Positions 6,339-13,386 of a stretch of DNA of 13,562 nt are shown piece by piece. Made by a program: the position numbers and the translations under genes. The DNA is taken from assembly GCA_030590405.1 (NCBI GenBank), contig JAUUYO010000071.1, positions 1 to 13,562 of the forward strand, written 5' to 3'. The stretch is from Kangiellaceae bacterium. Lineage in GTDB: Bacteria; Pseudomonadota; Gammaproteobacteria; Enterobacterales; Kangiellaceae. The notes under the pieces were generated by a model. That model ran no database searches. It was given only the letters and a program-made list of their open reading frames with translations, and was not told the origin of the DNA. Within the stretch, counting starts at the first letter, position 1; each line of letters opens with the position of its first letter.

Positions 6339-7445
6339 TTACCCATTTTCGGACTTAAACTCACGCATAAAATGAGTAAGCGCCTCAACACCTTCAACTG
6401 GCATTGAGTTATATAAACTGGCCCGCATACCACCAACACTACGGTGGCCTTTTAACCCGACAAGATTAGCTTGTTTAGCCTGCTGCAAAAACTTGTCGTT
6501 TAACTCCTCATCTTTCAAAATAAAAGGAATATTCATTCTTGAACGATCTTTGATCGCTACCGGATTATGGTAAAAACCATCTTCATCAATACAGCGATAT
6601 AAAAGCCCGGACTTTTCGATGCCAAACTTTTCCATTTGTTTAACACCGCCCTGCTCGATTAGCCACTCAAATACCAGACTGGCTAAGTACCAGGTATAAG
6701 TCGCCGGGGTATTAATCATCGAACCCTGTTTAGCTTGCTCTTGGTAATTAAAGATATTCGGGGTCTTATCAAAATTCATTTTTTCAAACAGGCTACGTTT
6801 CACAATCACGATTGTCATACCTGCCGGACCAATATTCTTTTGCGCGCCAGCATAAATCAAATCAAAGTCATTGACGTTTATTTGCTCAGATAAAATACAA
6901 GAGGATAAATCAACAACCAGCGGCGTTGAGGTTTGAGGCAGAGATTCAAACCGTAAACCTTCAATAGTTTCATTAGGCGTGTAATGGGTATAAATCGGAT
7001 TAGTTGATGTCTGACATTTTGACCAATCAACTAACGAACGATTGCCCTGCTGGTCGATTTCCACCATATCAATTTCATTAACTTTACCAAAGCGGGCGGC
7101 TTCTTTGGCTGCTTTTGAAGACCAGATGCCATTGCATAAATAGTCTGCCTGGAGATTACTATCGGCTGAGTGATGCTGCAATAACGCCATTGGAATATTG
7201 GAAAACTGCAAAGATGCGCCGCCATGCATAAACAAAACGGCGTGATCATCACCAATATTCATCAATTGACGAAAATTGGCTTCTGCTTTGTTGGCCATCG
7301 TCTGATATTCTGCCGAGCGATGACTGATTTCCATCACCGAAACGCCAAGCCCTTGCCAATCGAGTAACTCTTTTTGCGCTTGTTCTAAAACAGCCTTAGG
7401 CAAAGCGGCAGGACCCGCGCAAAAATTATAAGTCGGTTGACTCAA
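6339..7445 (-). CDS. serC: Phosphoserine/phosphohydroxythreonine aminotransferase
   Basis: SerC is a PLP-dependent cytoplasmic aminotransferase. It makes 3-phosphoserine in serine synthesis and 4-phosphohydroxythreonine in pyridoxal phosphate synthesis. From the TTG at 7445 the protein has 368 residues (E. coli 362). It begins LSQPTYNFCAGPAALP, matching the family start, and carries HGGASLQF at about 74-81 and the PLP-lysine motif YAGAQKNIGPAG with Lys203. The C-terminal HRSVGGMRASLYN motif is present. The TTG lies one base after the gyrA stop, and an AAGGA site inside the gyrA end sits 8 bases upstream. An ATG at 7535 would add 30 residues coded by the gyrA repeat region in another frame and is unlikely. 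The tight junction implies cotranscription and translational coupling with gyrA. pheA and aroA, common next neighbours, are absent. Confidence 0.96.
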   Translation of the reverse strand: MSQPTYNFCAGPAALPKAVLEQAQKELLDWQGLGVSVMEISHRSAEYQTMANKAEANFRQLMNIGDDHAVLFMHGGASLQFSNIPMALLQHHSADSNLQADYLCNGIWSSKAAKEAARFGKVNEIDMVEIDQQGNRSLVDWSKCQTSTNPIYTHYTPNETIEGLRFESLPQTSTPLVVDLSSCILSEQINVNDFDLIYAGAQKNIGPAGMTIVIVKRSLFEKMNFDKTPNIFNYQEQAKQGSMINTPATYTWYLASLVFEWLIEQGGVKQMEKFGIEKSGLLYRCIDEDGFYHNPVAIKDRSRMNIPFILKDEELNDKFLQQAKQANLVGLKGHRSVGGMRASLYNSMPVEGVEALTHFMREFKSENG

Positions 7446-7458
7446 GCTACTCGTCCTT
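7443..7458 (-). promoter_or_regulatory. serC ribosome-binding site and TTG start at the gyrA stop
   Basis: The minus strand reads AAGGACGAGTAGCTTG. AAGGA is the ribosome-binding site, TAG (7449-7447) ends gyrA, and TTG (7445-7443) starts serC. This decides the serC start, and it means ribosomes finishing gyrA are placed to restart on serC. Confidence 0.85.
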
Positions 7459-10185
7459 AGTTTCCGAACCAGAATCTTCTTCAGAGTCAGGAACTTCTTC
7501 AGAGTCAGGAACTTCTTCGGAGTCAGAGCTTGCATTGTCTTCAGCTACATTTGAATCGCCACTATCAGGTGAAATTTCTGAAGTTGTATCCGAAGCTGTA
7601 TCCGAACTGATATCAGCTGAGTTATCACCTTCTACAATTTCATCGCCTTCTGGCGTTTCCAATTCATCAATTCGCTGTAAACCAACTAACGTTTCATCTT
7701 CCTGAAGACGAATTAAACGAACGCCTTGAGTATTTCGGCCCATGATTCTGATCTCATCAACGCGGGTACGAACCAGTGTTCCACCTTTGCTGATCAGCAT
7801 TATTTCATCGCCATCTTTTACTCTCACCGCGCTGATCGCTTTACCGTTACGCTCGCTTAAAGTAATTGAGATCACTCCTTGACCACCACGGCCTCTCAGA
7901 GGATGTTCAGTCATACAGGTTCGTTTGCCGTAACCATTTTCAGTTACAGTTAAGATCTGGCTGTCATCGTCAGCTCTGACTAAAGCAATAACACATTGCT
8001 CTTCTGTGATACGAATGCCTCTCACGCCGCGAGCGGTCCGCCCCATTTGACGCACTTTTTCTTCATGGAAGCGGATCACTTTACCCGCATCACTAAATAA
8101 CATCAGATGATCGTCGCCACTGGTCACAACGGTTCCAATCAGCTCATCACCTTCATCCAGACGCAAGGCAATAATGCCGTTCGCTCTTGGTCTTGAGAAT
8201 TGCTCTAAAGAGGTTTTCTTTACCGTGCCGTTAGCGGTTGCCATAAACACATATTCATCTTCTTTATATTCTTTCACCTGTAATATACTGGTAATTCGCT
8301 CATTTTCAGCCAGTGGCAGGATATTGACGATTGGTTTTCCTCTCGCGCCACGACTGGCCAGTGGTAACTCGAAGGTTCTTAACCAATAAACTTTACCGGC
8401 ACTTGAGAAACATAAAATAGTGGCATGAGTTGAAACGACCAGAAGTTTTTCAATGAAATCTTCTTCCTTCATTTTAGTCGCCGACTTACCTTTGCCGCCT
8501 CGACGTTGCGCTTCATATAGCGCCAGAGGTTGATATTTGACATACCCTTCGTGAGATAAAGTCACTACCACGTCTTCTTCCGGGATCAAATCTTCAATTA
8601 ACAGATCAGCGGAGCTATTTGTGATCTCAGTTCTTCTTTCATCACCAAACGTTTCTTGCACTTCAATTAATTCTTCACGGATCACTTCCATCAAACGAAC
8701 AATACTATTGAGTATCTCTAACAGTTCAGCAATTAATGCAATCAACCCTTTGTAATCATTGATTATTTTTTCGTGTTCTAAACCGGTTAACTTGTGCAGT
8801 TTTAAATCCAGAATGGCTTGCGCTTGTACTGGTGAGATGAAATATTTACCGTCAACCAAACCATATTTTTCATCTAAATCATCGGGACGACAGGCATCTG
8901 AACCGGCACTGTCTAACATGGTTAAAATAGCGCTCGCATCCCAACCTTGTGCTACCAATTGTTCTTTAGCTGCTGCAGGATTTTCCGCTTTCTTGATCAA
9001 TTCAATAATTTCATCGATGTTGGCCAGTGCCAGAGCTAAACCTTCAAGCACATGGGCTTTTTCCCTGGCTTTACGCAAATCAAATATCGTTCGACGAATA
9101 ACCACTTCCTTACGATGTTTGACAAAAGCTTCGAGCATTTCCTTAAGATTAAATAATTTAGGCTGTCCATCTTGCAACGCCACCATATTAATCCCAAAAA
9201 CCGTCTGCATCTGCGATTGAGAATAGAGGTTGTTCATCAGTACATCAGAATTTTCACCGCGACGAAGCTCAATGACCATACGCATGCCGTCTTTATCTGA
9301 CTCATCTCGCAGTGCTGTAACACCTTCAATTTTTTTATCTTTGACTAATTCTGCAATTTTTTCGATCAGACGCGCTTTATTAACCTGATAAGGGAGTTCG
9401 GTAACAACAATGCTCTCTTTGCCATTTTTATCGTCGGTTTCGATATGGTGACGAGCGCGAATATGAATGCGTCCTCGACCCGTTTGATAGGCCTGCAAAA
9501 TACCGGCTCGGCCATTGATAATACCTTGAGTCGGAAAATCAGGACCAGGAATATGCTCCATGATATCTTCTAAAGTCATATCAGCATTATCGATCAGCGC
9601 CAGACAAGCACTAATCACTTCGTTCATATTATGCGGGGCAATATTAGTCGCCATACCAACAGCAATACCTGATGAGCCATTCACCAACAGGTTAGGCACA
9701 CGGGTCGGCATCACTTTAGGTTCGCTTTCTGAACCGTCATAGTTTTCTTGCCAATCAACGGTTTCTTTGTCTAAATCACTCAATAATTGATGAGCGAGTT
9801 TATCCATACGAACTTCTGTATATCGCATCGCTGCTGGAGAATCACCATCCACCGAACCAAAGTTCCCTTGACCATCAACCAGCATATAACGCAACGAAAA
9901 CGGCTGCGCCATTCTTACTATAGTGTCATAAACGGCGGTATCGCCATGAGGATGGTATTTACCAATTACATCACCGACGACACGAGCGGATTTTTTGTAA
10001 GGTTTATTGTAATCATTGGAAAGGACATTCATGGCATACAAAACGCGCCTGTGAACCGGTTTTAAACCGTCTCTAACATCGGGAAGTGCCCGCCCAACAA
10101 TTACGCTCATCGCATAATCCAGGTAGGATACTTTTAACTCATCTTCAATGTTAATCGGAAGGACTTCTTTAGCGAACTCACCCAT
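7447..10185 (-). CDS. gyrA: DNA gyrase subunit A
   Basis: GyrA is the DNA-breaking and wrapping subunit of gyrase, which with GyrB introduces negative supercoils. The 912-residue protein has the catalytic Tyr122 (RYTE), the quinolone-determining region with GDTAVYD at 81-87 (Thr83, Asp87), and the GyrA box QRRGGKG before the six-bladed C-terminal beta-pinwheel. Thr83 replaces the Ser83 of E. coli; Thr is the normal residue in Pseudomonas, so it need not mean resistance. The protein is 37 residues longer than E. coli GyrA because of an acidic Ser/Asp/Glu-rich tail that includes repeated VPDSEE units. The ATG start gives MGEFAKEVLPINIEDELK, aligning residue for residue with E. coli. Its ribosome-binding site is oddly far away. 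serC follows without a gap. Confidence 0.98.
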   Translation of the reverse strand: MGEFAKEVLPINIEDELKVSYLDYAMSVIVGRALPDVRDGLKPVHRRVLYAMNVLSNDYNKPYKKSARVVGDVIGKYHPHGDTAVYDTIVRMAQPFSLRYMLVDGQGNFGSVDGDSPAAMRYTEVRMDKLAHQLLSDLDKETVDWQENYDGSESEPKVMPTRVPNLLVNGSSGIAVGMATNIAPHNMNEVISACLALIDNADMTLEDIMEHIPGPDFPTQGIINGRAGILQAYQTGRGRIHIRARHHIETDDKNGKESIVVTELPYQVNKARLIEKIAELVKDKKIEGVTALRDESDKDGMRMVIELRRGENSDVLMNNLYSQSQMQTVFGINMVALQDGQPKLFNLKEMLEAFVKHRKEVVIRRTIFDLRKAREKAHVLEGLALALANIDEIIELIKKAENPAAAKEQLVAQGWDASAILTMLDSAGSDACRPDDLDEKYGLVDGKYFISPVQAQAILDLKLHKLTGLEHEKIINDYKGLIALIAELLEILNSIVRLMEVIREELIEVQETFGDERRTEITNSSADLLIEDLIPEEDVVVTLSHEGYVKYQPLALYEAQRRGGKGKSATKMKEEDFIEKLLVVSTHATILCFSSAGKVYWLRTFELPLASRGARGKPIVNILPLAENERITSILQVKEYKEDEYVFMATANGTVKKTSLEQFSRPRANGIIALRLDEGDELIGTVVTSGDDHLMLFSDAGKVIRFHEEKVRQMGRTARGVRGIRITEEQCVIALVRADDDSQILTVTENGYGKRTCMTEHPLRGRGGQGVISITLSERNGKAISAVRVKDGDEIMLISKGGTLVRTRVDEIRIMGRNTQGVRLIRLQEDETLVGLQRIDELETPEGDEIVEGDNSADISSDTASDTTSEISPDSGDSNVAEDNASSDSEEVPDSEEVPDSEEDSGSETKDE
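7476..7529 (-). repeat. Three 18-bp tandem repeats in the gyrA acidic tail
   Basis: Two near-perfect 18-bp units (7476-7493 and 7494-7511, plus-strand CTTCTTCAGAGTCAGGAA) and a third diverged one (7512-7529) encode repeated VPDSEE-like residues. The unit keeps the frame. In the serC frame the same bases read KKFLTL repeats, which explains the spurious N-terminal extension available to serC. Confidence 0.9.
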
Positions 10186-10203
10186 AAACGACCATTATTC
10201 CTT
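10178..10203 (-). promoter_or_regulatory. gyrA ribosome-binding region with a five-codon decoy frame
   Basis: A strong AAGGA (10203-10199) lies 13 bases from the gyrA ATG (10185) but only 3 bases from an earlier ATG at 10195. That ATG opens a frame M-V-V-Y-G ending in TGA at 10180-10178, which spans the gyrA start in another frame. Ribosomes could bind at the AAGGA and either slide to gyrA or translate the short frame first. Alignment with E. coli GyrA makes 10185 the true start. Confidence 0.6.
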
Positions 10204-10339
10204 ATCTTATTGATTTTATACGTTTATTTGACACTACAAAGGATAATCCTGAGATTGGATTCAGTGCTCAAAAAACGCCCAGTTGGAATTCAAAACTGAT
10301 TCGAATTCAGTTCAAAATAAATGCATAATAAAGCGCGAA

Positions 10340-10348
10340 ATTATAGCA
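10340..10348 (-). promoter_or_regulatory. gyrA: Probable gyrA promoter, extended -10
   Basis: The minus strand has TGCTATAAT, a perfect -10 hexamer (10345-10340) with an extended TGn. No good -35 lies 16-18 bases upstream. A G+C-rich stretch (TTCGCGC) follows. Gyrase promoters in E. coli use a -10 and discriminator that respond to supercoiling, so this layout is suggestive. The leader would be about 145 bases. It contains the hairpin AACTGA/TCAGTT (10294-10312, loop ATTCGAA). Confidence 0.65.
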
Positions 10349-10528
10349 TAGAACCTAATGCAAATACGCAGTTAATTTTACTCTTGAAAGCGATTAAACA
10401 ATTCCCAATCGCTGCGCTTGTTTAGTTGCTCAATAAGTAGTCAACTAACGGCTTTTTGCGGCCGATTTTAGCAAAAAAAACGATTAATTGACGCTAGCCG
10501 ACAATAAATAGCGGATATTACTTTTTGA

Positions 10529-10546
10529 TACTCACAAAAATGAGTA
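10529..10546. promoter_or_regulatory. TACTCA-N6-TGAGTA dyad upstream of mtaD
   Basis: A perfect 6-bp inverted repeat with a 6-base A-rich centre lies about 70 bases upstream of the mtaD start. The size and symmetry fit an operator for a dimeric regulator. No T-run follows, so a terminator role is unlikely. The regulator is unknown. Confidence 0.35.
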
Positions 10547-10615
10547 AAATGGCGAACTTAATCTTAGCTAATCGTTGATCCCATATAAAAACGAGTTCCG
10601 GATAATAATTCTTCA

Positions 10616-12019
10616 ATGAATACAATCGAACCATCTACCACCAACAAACATCCATTGATCGCACTGGCGGCCGAATGGATACTCCCCATGACCCAAACGC
10701 CGACTTGTGACCATCACGACCTGGAAGCGCCGCAATGGTTAGACAATCACGCGATAATTATTCAAGATTGCAAAATTCTGGATATATTATCCAGAGATCA
10801 AATATTAGCTCGCTACCCTGATTGTGAAATAACAGAACTCAAAGGCATGGCGCTTATGCCCGGCTTAATTAATGCCCACTGTCATGCGGCGATGTCATTG
10901 CTAAGAGGATATTCCGATGACCTCCCCCTTCATCAATGGCTAGAAACGGCTATTTGGCCCGTAGAAGCCCAATTTGTTGATGATGAATTTGTATATCAAG
11001 GAACTCAACTGGCTATCGCCGAAATGCTTCGAGGCGGTACCACCTGCTTTCAGGACATGTATTTTATGCCGGACCAAATTGCCAGGGCGGCTCAACAATC
11101 AGGCATTAGAGCCAATATTGGCTTGATGGTAGTTGACTCTGAAACTGTATGGGCAAGAGATGCGAGCGAATGTATCAGTAAAGGCTTAAGCGTTTATGAT
11201 CAATACAAACACAATAGCAATCTGACATTTAGCTTTGCGCCGCACGCACCCTACACCGTTTCACCACAAACCCTGGAAAAACTTAGCACCCTCAGTTTTG
11301 AACTGTCGCTTAATATCCATATGCATCTGCATGAAACCGCCGCTGAAGTTTTTGATTACCAGAAAAAACACGATATTCGCCCGCTTGAGCAACTACACAA
11401 ATTGGGTTTATTAAACCCACAACTCAATGCGGTGCATATGACTCAATTGAACGAACAAGAAATCAGCTGGCTTGAAGAAACTGGTACTCATGTGATCCAT
11501 TGCCCTCAATCGAATATGAAACTAGCCAGCGGCTGTTGTCCAACTGGTCAGTTATTGGATGCTGGGGTTAATTTGGCCATTGGTACTGACGGCGCTGCCA
11601 GCAATAATGACTTAGATATGCTTGCAGAGCTTCAATCAGCTGCCCTGCTGGCAAAAATTGATTGCCTTGACCCAGAGAAGCTGTCTGCTTACCAGGCGCT
11701 TTATGCGGCCACCATGGGCGGCGCTAAAGCCTTAGGCTTAGAAGATGACATCGGCTCACTTGAGCACGGTAAACAGGCCGATATTATTGCCATCGACTTA
11801 AACCAGATAGAAACTCAACCGGTTTACAACCCGGTTTCACAAATTGTTTATGCCGCATCCAGAAACCAGGTGACCCATGTGTGGGTAGCCGGTAAACAAT
11901 TGCTTAATAATCGACAACTCACCAGCCTCAATGAAAGCAACATTTTAAATAATGCCCGATCCTGGAAAGATAAGATTTTGGAAAATAAGATCGTGCAAAA
12001 ACAAAATTCAGAGCTGTAG
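10616..12019 (+). CDS. mtaD: 5-methylthioadenosine/S-adenosylhomocysteine deaminase (TRZ/ATZ family amidohydrolase)
   Basis: This 467-residue cytosolic amidohydrolase belongs to the TRZ/ATZ branch whose characterised members deaminate 5'-methylthioadenosine and S-adenosylhomocysteine to inosine derivatives. Metal-site motifs are all present: NAHCH (His88, His90), HMHLHE (His237, with Glu240), AVHMT (His274) and GTDGAAS (Asp325). The HCPQSNMKLASG segment at 295-306 is characteristic. The ATG at 10616 has a poor ribosome-binding site (GGATAA about 14 bases upstream). Next comes ubiG after 44 bases, the mtaD-ubiG order known from Pseudomonas and relatives. That makes sense because UbiG releases S-adenosylhomocysteine. 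The exact substrate cannot be proven from sequence; guanine or other nucleobase deaminases are related alternatives. Confidence 0.88.
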   Translation: MNTIEPSTTNKHPLIALAAEWILPMTQTPTCDHHDLEAPQWLDNHAIIIQDCKILDILSRDQILARYPDCEITELKGMALMPGLINAHCHAAMSLLRGYSDDLPLHQWLETAIWPVEAQFVDDEFVYQGTQLAIAEMLRGGTTCFQDMYFMPDQIARAAQQSGIRANIGLMVVDSETVWARDASECISKGLSVYDQYKHNSNLTFSFAPHAPYTVSPQTLEKLSTLSFELSLNIHMHLHETAAEVFDYQKKHDIRPLEQLHKLGLLNPQLNAVHMTQLNEQEISWLEETGTHVIHCPQSNMKLASGCCPTGQLLDAGVNLAIGTDGAASNNDLDMLAELQSAALLAKIDCLDPEKLSAYQALYAATMGGAKALGLEDDIGSLEHGKQADIIAIDLNQIETQPVYNPVSQIVYAASRNQVTHVWVAGKQLLNNRQLTSLNESNILNNARSWKDKILENKIVQKQNSEL

Positions 12020-12034
12020 TTAAATATTAATGTC

Positions 12035-12049
12035 CAACAACAACAACAA
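12035..12049 (+). repeat. (CAA)5 tract before ubiG
   Basis: Five CAA triplets lie just upstream of the CAGG that serves as the ubiG ribosome-binding site (AGG about 10 bases before the ATG). Such A/C-rich, unstructured tracts keep initiation regions open and can enhance translation in E. coli. It is also a slippage-prone microsatellite. Confidence 0.6.
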
Positions 12050-12063
12050 CAGGTTTTAAAATT

Positions 12064-12774
12064 ATGACTGTCACACTGAATGTAGATGCAGCAGAAATCA
12101 AAAAGTTTGCCGATCTGGCTTCTCGCTGGTGGGACAAAGAAAGTGAATTCAAACCGCTGCATGAAATCAATCCATTGCGACTGGATTATATTGTTCAACA
12201 CGCTCAAGGGCTGACTAAAAAGAAAATTATCGATATTGGTTGTGGCGGCGGAATACTCACCGATTCAATGGCAGAAAAAGGTGGCATCGTCACCGGCATC
12301 GATATGGGCGAAGCACCATTATCAGTGGCCAAACTGCACCAATTAGAATCCGGCCAAAAGGTCGACTACCAGCAAATTACCGCAGAGCAAATAGCTGAGA
12401 AGGAATCCGCCCAATATGATGTGGTCACTTGCATGGAAATGCTCGAACATGTGCCTGATCCCAGCTCAGTAATCCAAGCCTGCGCAGCTTTGGTAAAACC
12501 TGGCGGTGATGTATTTATTTCGACTATTAACCGAACCGCTAAAGCCTTTGCGTTTGCTATTGTGGGCGCTGAATATCTCTTGCAAATGTTGCCCAAAGGC
12601 ACTCATCAATATGAGAAATTTATTAAACCTTCTGAGATTGGACGTTGGGCACGAAGTGCAAGTTTAGAATTAAAAAATATTATTGGCATGCATTACAACC
12701 CGCTTACCAAAAATTATAAATTAGATAAAGGTGTGGATGTTAATTATTTGATGCATTTTAAAATGGGTGAGTAG
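12064..12774 (+). CDS. ubiG: Ubiquinone biosynthesis O-methyltransferase
   Basis: UbiG is a SAM-dependent class I methyltransferase that carries out both O-methylations of the ubiquinone ring. The 236-residue protein (E. coli 240) has the family's N-terminal ASRWWD and EFKPLHEINPLRLDYI block at about 19-43, the SAM-binding IDIGCGGGIL at 56-65, the acidic Asp80 in GIDMG, and the CMEMLEHVPDP motif at 123-133. The hydrophobic stretch at about 180-197 (AFAIVGAEYLLQMLPKGTH) matches the region proposed to touch membranes. The C-terminal HYNPLTKNYKLDKGVDVNYL is typical. It is probably cotranscribed with mtaD. The phosphatase gene (gph/mupP) that often follows ubiG is missing; a convergent toxin-antitoxin pair lies there instead. 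Confidence 0.97.
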   Translation: MTVTLNVDAAEIKKFADLASRWWDKESEFKPLHEINPLRLDYIVQHAQGLTKKKIIDIGCGGGILTDSMAEKGGIVTGIDMGEAPLSVAKLHQLESGQKVDYQQITAEQIAEKESAQYDVVTCMEMLEHVPDPSSVIQACAALVKPGGDVFISTINRTAKAFAFAIVGAEYLLQMLPKGTHQYEKFIKPSEIGRWARSASLELKNIIGMHYNPLTKNYKLDKGVDVNYLMHFKMGE

Positions 12775-12780
12775 GTAAAG

Positions 12781-12835
12781 GCATTTTTTATAAAAGTGCA
12801 GAAGTTCTACAGAAAGAACATTGATCGGCTGATCA
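12781..12835. other. Hairpin cluster between convergent ubiG and yoeB
   Basis: Almost the whole 61-base spacer is self-complementary: an A/T-rich stem at 12781-12799 (GCATTTTT/AAAAGTGC type), GTTCT/AGAAC at 12804-12819 and TGATC/GATCA at 12822-12835. No hairpin has a clean T-run on its exit side, so intrinsic termination is uncertain, but a role in ending or protecting both transcripts is likely. Confidence 0.4.
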
Positions 12836-13096
12836 TTATTCATAGTGTGTCCACATACGCAACACTTTTACAGCCATTTCTTCTTCTAATACTTGATACA
12901 CTAACCGGTGCTTAATATTGATTCTTCGAGAATAAGAACCACTTAAATCTCCCACTAGTTTTTCATATGGCGGTGGGGTTTGATAAGGGTTATTCTGAAT
13001 GACTACAAGCAAAGTTTGAGCTTTGTTTTTTAAGTTTACTGAGGCTAATTTTCTAGCGTCCTTCTTTGCTTGTTTGGTAAAATAAAGCTGCCACAT
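12836..13096 (-). CDS. yoeB: Type II toxin, YoeB/Txe family mRNA endonuclease
   Basis: The 86-residue protein belongs to the RelE-fold YoeB family, whose members enter the ribosomal A site and cut mRNA. The diagnostic C-terminal half is intact: EKLVGDLSGSYSRRI, then KHRLVYQV, and the terminal MWTHYE. The residues equivalent to the E. coli catalytic set Glu46, Arg65 and His83 are Glu45, Arg64 and His84, so the toxin looks active. Its ATG overlaps the last base of the antitoxin stop (TAATG), which gives tight coupling and lets antitoxin be made first. The C-terminus is two residues longer than E. coli YoeB. The pair lies convergent to ubiG at a junction where a phosphatase gene is often found, consistent with insertion. 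Confidence 0.94.
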   Translation of the reverse strand: MWQLYFTKQAKKDARKLASVNLKNKAQTLLVVIQNNPYQTPPPYEKLVGDLSGSYSRRINIKHRLVYQVLEEEMAVKVLRMWTHYE

Positions 13097-13338
13097 TACC
13101 AGTCAAGATCCTTTTCGCACTCACTTAATTCTGTTGACACACCTTCTCTAATTGATTCTCCCATTCCTGGAATGGACAACAAATAAAGGCTTTCATTAAC
13201 AGCGCGCCAATCCTCTTCTGCGAGTAAAATGGCATTGCCTCTTTTGCCTGTGATCAAAATTGGTTCGTGGGTTTCCGCGGTTTCATCTATTAGATTATAT
13301 AAATTTGCTCTTGCTTCAGTTACATTCAATGTTGACAT
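13096..13338 (-). CDS. yefM: Type II antitoxin, YefM/Phd family
   Basis: The 80-residue antitoxin has the Phd/YefM N-terminal dimerisation and DNA-binding domain (STLNVTEARANLYNLIDE, then HEPILITGKRGNAILLAEEDW). A Leu/acidic C-terminal segment (ESLYLLSIPGM...SECEKDLDW) follows, which in relatives wraps and blocks the toxin. The ATG at 13338 has a good GAGAGG site 6 bases upstream. It is the first gene of a two-gene operon with yoeB. In E. coli the YefM-YoeB complex represses its own promoter through palindromes with TGTACA cores, and here GTAC-centred sites overlap the promoter. Confidence 0.94.
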   Translation of the reverse strand: MSTLNVTEARANLYNLIDETAETHEPILITGKRGNAILLAEEDWRAVNESLYLLSIPGMGESIREGVSTELSECEKDLDW

Positions 13339-13357
13339 TATTTACCTCTCAAAAGCA

Positions 13358-13386
13358 AGCGTACGCCAACACGTACCACATGTCAA
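13358..13386 (-). promoter_or_regulatory. yefM: yefM-yoeB promoter
   Basis: On the minus strand a perfect -35, TTGACA (13386-13381), is separated by exactly 17 bases from the -10 TACGCT (13363-13358), which matches TAnnnT. Transcription would begin near 13351, leaving a leader of about 13 bases with the GAGAGG ribosome-binding site at its very start. Confidence 0.8.
13359..13377. promoter_or_regulatory. Probable YefM-YoeB operator with paired GTAC sites
   Basis: A perfect 8-bp palindrome GCGTACGC (13359-13366) and a second GTAC core (13373-13376) are spaced 12 bases centre to centre, about one helical turn. GTACG and CGTAC also form a 5-bp inverted repeat. Both sites lie between or over the -35 and -10. 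E. coli YefM-YoeB uses a pair of TGTACA-core palindromes with similar spacing. The sites are seen; binding is inferred. Confidence 0.65.

Larger units (their letters stand above)
10186..10615. other. Divergent gyrA/mtaD intergenic region
   Basis: No credible gene is seen in these 430 bases. The left part holds the gyrA leader and promoter. The middle holds three inverted repeats: AGCGATT/AATCGCT (10389-10395 and 10407-10413), TTAGTTG/CAACTAA (10422-10428 and 10442-10448) and CGGC/GCCG (10449-10452 and 10461-10464). The right part should hold the mtaD promoter. A TATAAA at about 10584-10589 is a possible -10, but no matching -35 is convincing. Confidence 0.5.

Noticed and set aside
7446..7535. 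A 30-residue N-terminal extension of SerC from the ATG at 7535
   Set aside because: It is encoded entirely within the gyrA tail repeats in another frame, gives low-complexity KKFLTL repeats, and does not match the SerC family start. The TTG at 7445 has an ideally spaced AAGGA.
8759..9220. 153-codon open frame on the plus strand inside gyrA
   Set aside because: It is antisense to conserved gyrA coding sequence, has no recognisable domain, and its composition follows from the gyrA codons.
9876..9960. Thr83 in GyrA as acquired quinolone resistance
   Set aside because: Thr at this position is the wild-type residue in several gammaproteobacteria, including Pseudomonas, and Asp87 is intact.
11848..12207. 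119-codon minus-strand open frame across the mtaD-ubiG junction
   Set aside because: It is antisense to two clear genes, Cys-rich and low in plausibility, and part of it is the complement of the CAA tract.
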